Below, one piece after another: positions 60,682 to 64,000 of a stretch of DNA of 64,000 nt. Numbering within the stretch: the first letter of the stretch is position 1; each line of letters starts with the position of its first letter. A program made the translations under genes and the position numbers. The notes beneath the pieces are model-generated. The model worked only from the letters and a program-made list of their open reading frames with translations. It was not told where the DNA came from and ran no database searches. Origin of the DNA: Sphagnum compactum (lineage: Eukaryota; Bryophyta; Sphagnopsida; Sphagnales); assembly GCA_965153455.1 (NCBI GenBank), contig OZ234502.1:13547495-13611494 (forward strand). Reading direction: 5' to 3'.

Positions 60682-62547
60682 TCACAATGGAAGATCAAGT
60701 CCCTTTCCAATCTCAACACCCAGTAATTGCAGAATGCCTTTGTTTATAATCTGTTCACCGCCATATGCCACCAAAAAACACCAAACTGCTTTTAGCTTCA
60801 GCTTCCATGAAAACAATGTTGGTGATGGGTATGTTTCAGCACTTGATGTGTTGTATAACCTAGCAAGTTGCAAAACTCAAGAAAACAGAGAAAAGACACA
60901 AGCTTATGTGGACAATATGTTTCAGCATTTGATGTGTTGTATAGCTAGCAAATTGCAAAACTCATGGAAACATGAGAGAAAAAAAGACACTTACAGCTTC
61001 AACAGCAATGATGCCAAAAAGACCAATCATGGCTGCCCGGGAATTCCAAACCTCAGCATTCTCAGTAAATCCCCAAAACAGAGTTGGCAGTTTGGGATCC
61101 TCTTTTGGTGGCTCCACCTGCAAAGCAATCCAAGCTTCTTCTGACCACCATCAACTCACAATCTTTTCTTGTAGAAACTGAAATTTGTGTTTTTCTTATA
61201 GAAACTGAACTTTGTGTTTTTCTTATAGAAACCGAACTTTGTGTTTTTCTTCTAGAAACCAAACTTTGTGTTTTTCTTCTAGAAACTGAACTTCGTGTTT
61301 CCTTGTAGAAACTGAACTTCGTGTTTTTCTTGTAGAATCTGAACTTTGTGTTTTTTTTGTAGAAACTGAACTTTGTGTTTTTTTTGTAGAAACTGAACTA
61401 TGTGTTTTTCTTGTAGAATCTGAACTTGAGTTTTTCTTGAACAAATTGGTATCATTCTTTCACATGTTCTCGAAACCTTAGGTCCACTGCAAGGAAACCA
61501 TGAATGGTTGAGAGTTGTTTACCCCTGTAGGAAGCTTGGCTGCTGCCCTTGCTACAAGTAGTGATGGCCTGGATGATGCTCTCATGGTGTGGTTTCGCAT
61601 GATGGGCCCAGACTGGAGTGACTGCACATTCAGAGAGATGATGAGCATCAGAAATGTCATGGTAAAACTACTCTTGACTGCCAAGAAGCACACTAGAAGA
61701 TTTCTAGCTTGCATCTCCATGATTCTAGGTTTGATGTCTGGGCCATCCAGAATTGTTAGAAGAGACATCTCTCTCTCTCTCACATACATCACCTGAAACA
61801 AACAGTACCACAAAAATGCACTGCATGTGCAAATGGAAAGAACAGTGAAGGTGGCCATTCCATCACAATACCCTGTATTCCGGTCTTGTGATCCTTTCAA
61901 AGCTGCTGCTGGTATCAACTTTGAAAACTGACTACCTGGTATTCATCAGTTCAATTCAAAGCATCTAGCACAAATTCCTAATCTCCTGTGAGAATTTGCA
62001 GGATTCTCGAGTTTCATGGCATTTCTATTCATTTCTCTTCTCTAAAGATTAGAAGGCGGTCCTCTGGAGGAGCCATCACTAGGTCATTCCAGACAATTGC
62101 AGCCAAAGTGGCAGTTTTGTTTAGCCAATCTAGTAGCTCTTTGAACCCTTCTGATGCGCGCGCACACACGCAGAGAAGAGAAGCCCTAGAAAACTTGCGC
62201 ATTCATCAGTTCCATCACAAAACTTTTGTATGCACTCTCTGTGTCAATCTCATCTGTGACTTCCACCACAGACAAGTTGCAGAGTTCCCCAGTTGCAACA
62301 CAGCAATTGTTGCTCCAAGCAATCTACACCTTGGAAATCAGAAACAAACAGAAACGAACAAAAAAACTACCAGAAACTCCGTTAAAATTGTTACCCTAGT
62401 GCACAAGAAGTTGGAACTGAGGGACGAAGACGATCTGGGAGTGGCAGAAGAGGAGTGCATTCCATTGATGCAAGTTCTTCCTGCTTGTTGAAGTCCTGTT
62501 GTGCAAGCTGCTGCTGTTGCTCCTCCTGCTGTCATTGCAGTAGCCAT
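60682..62547 (-). CDS. OHP1: One-helix protein OHP1 (HLIP-like), chloroplast, four exons
   Basis: Exons are 62395-62547, 61523-61621, 60995-61117 and 60682-60750. All junctions are phase 0 with GT-AG ends and join into 147 residues. Residues 1 to about 80 form a Ser/Thr/Arg-rich transit peptide (MATAMTAGG...) ending near ARAAAKLPTG. The mature part has the light-harvesting-like helix ENAEVWNSRAAMIG, with Glu106, Asn109 and Arg111 as the chlorophyll-ligand motif. The conserved tail is IINKGILQLLGVEIGKGL, then DLPL. OHP1 pairs with OHP2 in thylakoids and with HCF244 helps photosystem II reaction-centre assembly (family knowledge). No single exon exceeds 51 codons, so the gene is easy to miss. 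Intron 2 carries a 27-bp tandem array. It is head-to-head with the L11 gene. Confidence 0.9.
61165..61440. repeat. 27-bp tandem array in OHP1 intron 2, ten copies
   Basis: Units of the form t(a/g/c)tagaaactgaactttgtg followed by tttttct repeat about ten times at 26-27 bp. Because 27 is a multiple of three, both strands look open (RKTQSSVST on the minus strand), but the array lies wholly inside the intron 61118-61522. A TTTTTCT tract recurs in every unit and resembles a polypyrimidine tract, and many units carry TTGTAG or TTCTAG, which resemble splice acceptors. Confidence 0.88.
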
Positions 62548-62865
62548 TTGTGTGCGGCTGTTTGTCGCAGGTGTTGGCTGTCTCTCTTCTTTCTCTGTGT
62601 GTGTGTGATACTATGCGTTTTGCTAAGTATGTGTGATGTATGATGTGCGCTGGTGATGTGCGCTCATGTGGTGCACATTCAAAGCTCATCCCTTTTTCCC
62701 AGTCGGATTATCTACAAGCCATCTTTAGCGCGCAGTTGCGGCGAAGAGAGATGCACATCCGCGATGAGGGTTCTCTCTCTCATCCATGACTGTAGTCCTG
62801 GTCTTGGGCGTTAGGGATGAGAGCTGCTTGGGTTGCTTACCATCCTTAGGCTCCGTGCTAGAGAG

Positions 62866-62904
<39 letters not shown>
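62548..62904. promoter_or_regulatory. Shared bidirectional promoter region of OHP1 (minus) and mitochondrial L11 (plus)
   Basis: Only 357 bp separate the two start codons, which point away from each other. The stretch includes GTGTGTGTG at 62599-62607, a GC-richer segment (gcgcgcagttgcggcg) near 62729-62744, and a long GA run at 62868-62902 in the L11 leader. No TATA box is evident. Shared regulation is inferred from spacing alone. Confidence 0.5.
62868..62902 (+). repeat. (GA)n microsatellite in the L11 leader
   Basis: About 16 GA units directly precede the ATG at 62905. GA/CT runs in 5' leaders are common in plant genes. Reading through the run in frame yields an Arg/Glu string that is not part of the protein. 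Confidence 0.9.
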
Positions 62905-62905
<1 letters not shown>

Positions 62906-63357
62906 TGGCAGGCAAGGAGCGGCAAGTGTCGGCGTTGATCAGGCTGGTGGTAAATGCGGGGCAAGCGAAGCCGGCGCCGCCAGTGGGACCAGCGCTAGGA
63001 CAGCATCGGCTCAACCTCATGGCGTTCTGCAAGGACTTCAACGCGCGGACGCAGCATATCAAATCGGACGTGCCCATGTCGGTCATGGTGACGGCCTACA
63101 AGGACAACTCCTTCGATTTCGTGGTGAAATCCCCGTCCGCATCCTACTTCTTGAAGAAAGCGGCGGGCTTGCAGTCCGGGGGTGGGAACGCGGGCCACAA
63201 GGTCGCGGGCACCGTGACTCCCAAGCACATATACGAGATCGCCAAGATCAAGCAGTCGGATCCTGATTGCCAGTACATGTCGCTGGAGGCGATCAGCAAA
63301 TCCATCATGGGGACAGCGCAATCTATGGGCATCCAAGTCAAGCATGAGCTCGTTTGA
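62905..63357 (+). CDS. MRPL11: Mitochondrial ribosomal protein uL11 (L11)
   Basis: A 150-residue single-exon frame, MAGKERQVSALIRLVV, with the L11 N-terminal signature GQAKPAPPVGPALGQHRLN and then the NLMAFCKDFNART block. The C-terminal RNA-binding domain has KSPSASYFLKKAAG, GTVTPKHIYEIAKIKQSD and the closing SLEAISKSIMGTAQSMGI. L11 binds the GTPase-associated region of the large-subunit rRNA and takes part in factor binding. The FCKDFNA and DPDCQYMSLE features match the plant mitochondrial type rather than plastid L11, and there is no long N-terminal extension, as usual for plant mitochondrial L11. The start at 62905 was chosen because upstream in-frame codons only translate the GA run. Confidence 0.9.
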
Positions 63358-63359
63358 AG

Positions 63360-63730
63360 TGCGTGTTTCTCCTCTTCCTCCATGGCAACAAGAAGAAAAT
63401 AGCAGAGTAACCAAGCTCTACTATTCCTGGTTTGTTTTCTCTCAACATCACAGCTTTGCAGAGGAGATTAGGGTTTAGATTCTCTTGCCAGACTCTTCCT
63501 TGAGCTCAGCATTTTTGGTAGAACCTCCAAACAACGCAAACCCTTGATGCACTGAAGCTTTTTGCAAGGATTTGTCCAGTCTATATGAGGGTTTGCAGGA
63601 CTTACGTGAGAGACACAGACAGACACAGAGAGAACCCTTCTCATGTTTTAGGATTCAGAGCTGCAGAGCAACAAAATACAGACTATGAAAGCAGAAGCAA
63701 ATGTTGTGATTTTTGCAACAGCTGAGAAGA
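63360..63730 (+). other. Downstream region of the L11 gene
   Basis: No further frame with gene-like content on the plus strand. It should contain the L11 3' untranslated region and perhaps that of the convergent candidate at the right edge. A single TTAGGGTTTAG motif lies at 63468-63478. Confidence 0.4.
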
Positions 63731-63733
63731 GGT

Positions 63734-63960
63734 TTATTGCAAAGATGATGACACATGAGAGTATGTGAGCAAACCAGAATGATCTTCAGAGTCACAAGTC
63801 TCGCTGTCTTCAGCTTCTTTCTCAGAATCAAATTGAACTTTTTTTTTCCTCTCACCCTCTTCCATGCTACTCCACCTTCCTCCAACACTTCACTTCCATC
63901 ATCAGACTGCACAAACTCAGCTGCACAGCTGCCTTCTGATTGTTGCTCACCTCTTTCTCA
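63734..63960 (-). CDS. Possible 3' end of a gene entering from the right edge
   Basis: On the minus strand, acidic protein-like sequence (FVQSDDGSEVLEEGGVAWKR) is open down to a run of nine A (63839-63847). Just after the run a different frame is the protein-like one (VQFDSEKEAEDSETCDSEDHS) and stops at TAA 63736-63734. If the homopolymer were one base different, a single acidic C-terminus would result. Upstream splice structure is not visible before the window ends. No family recognised, low certainty. Confidence 0.3.
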
Positions 63961-64000
63961 TCAAAACCTGACACATTGCTTATGGGGCACCTTATGATGA

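Noticed and set aside
61223-61444. Repeat protein of RKTQSSVST units
   Set aside because: The 27-bp array lies inside OHP1 intron 2. Openness follows from the unit length.
62833-62904. N-terminal extension of L11 through the GA run
   Set aside because: It would start with an Arg/Glu string that has no counterpart in L11 proteins. The ATG at 62905 matches the family.

Overview
The window reads as nuclear DNA of a land plant. Four things support this: coding blocks split by short AT-rich GT-AG introns, a plant one-helix chlorophyll-binding protein (OHP1) with a chloroplast transit peptide, other families with plant-type structure (BRO1/ALIX, PRISE reductases, PARG, mitochondrial L11), and scattered TTTAGGG-type telomere-like motifs. 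The modest gene density, abundant minisatellites and eroded LTR retrotransposons do not fix the lineage. A seed-free plant (fern, lycophyte or bryophyte) is a guess, not a conclusion.

Left part (1-20 kb): the 5' end of an ALIX/BRO1 gene leaves the window on the left (minus strand). It is followed by a secreted leucine-rich-repeat protein (minus) and two tandem copies of a PRISE-type enone reductase (both minus). Each PRISE gene has a tiny first coding exon that supplies the start codon and a large second exon. The spaces between hold minisatellites, a snap-back palindrome and copies of a dispersed repeat.

Middle (20-30 kb): a plus-strand gene with many exons encodes a TrmA/RumA-like SAM-dependent RNA methyltransferase. 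Fifteen exons could be placed to the base; the N-terminal part is uncertain. A short unknown ORF lies near 29.5 kb beside a GC-richer island.

Right-middle (30-55.5 kb): about 25 kb of AT-rich DNA without an intact gene. It contains tandem arrays (53, 43, about 160 and 70 bp units), two long imperfect hairpins, a mosaic of direct and inverted repeat copies, a possible F-box relic and a broken Copia-type element. A broken Ty3/Gypsy integrase fragment follows at 55.6 kb.

Right end (56.9-64 kb): a compact gene cluster. It holds a poly(ADP-ribose) glycohydrolase gene (minus) with a puzzling linker, OHP1 (minus, four exons) and mitochondrial ribosomal protein L11 (plus). OHP1 and L11 are head-to-head across about 360 bp, a likely shared promoter linking a plastid and a mitochondrial protein. 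A possible further gene enters from the right edge on the minus strand.

At three places (methyltransferase N-terminus, PARG linker, right-edge ORF) coding-like sequence changes frame. Two of these sit on homopolymer runs. Sequencing or assembly indels should be excluded before calling them biological.
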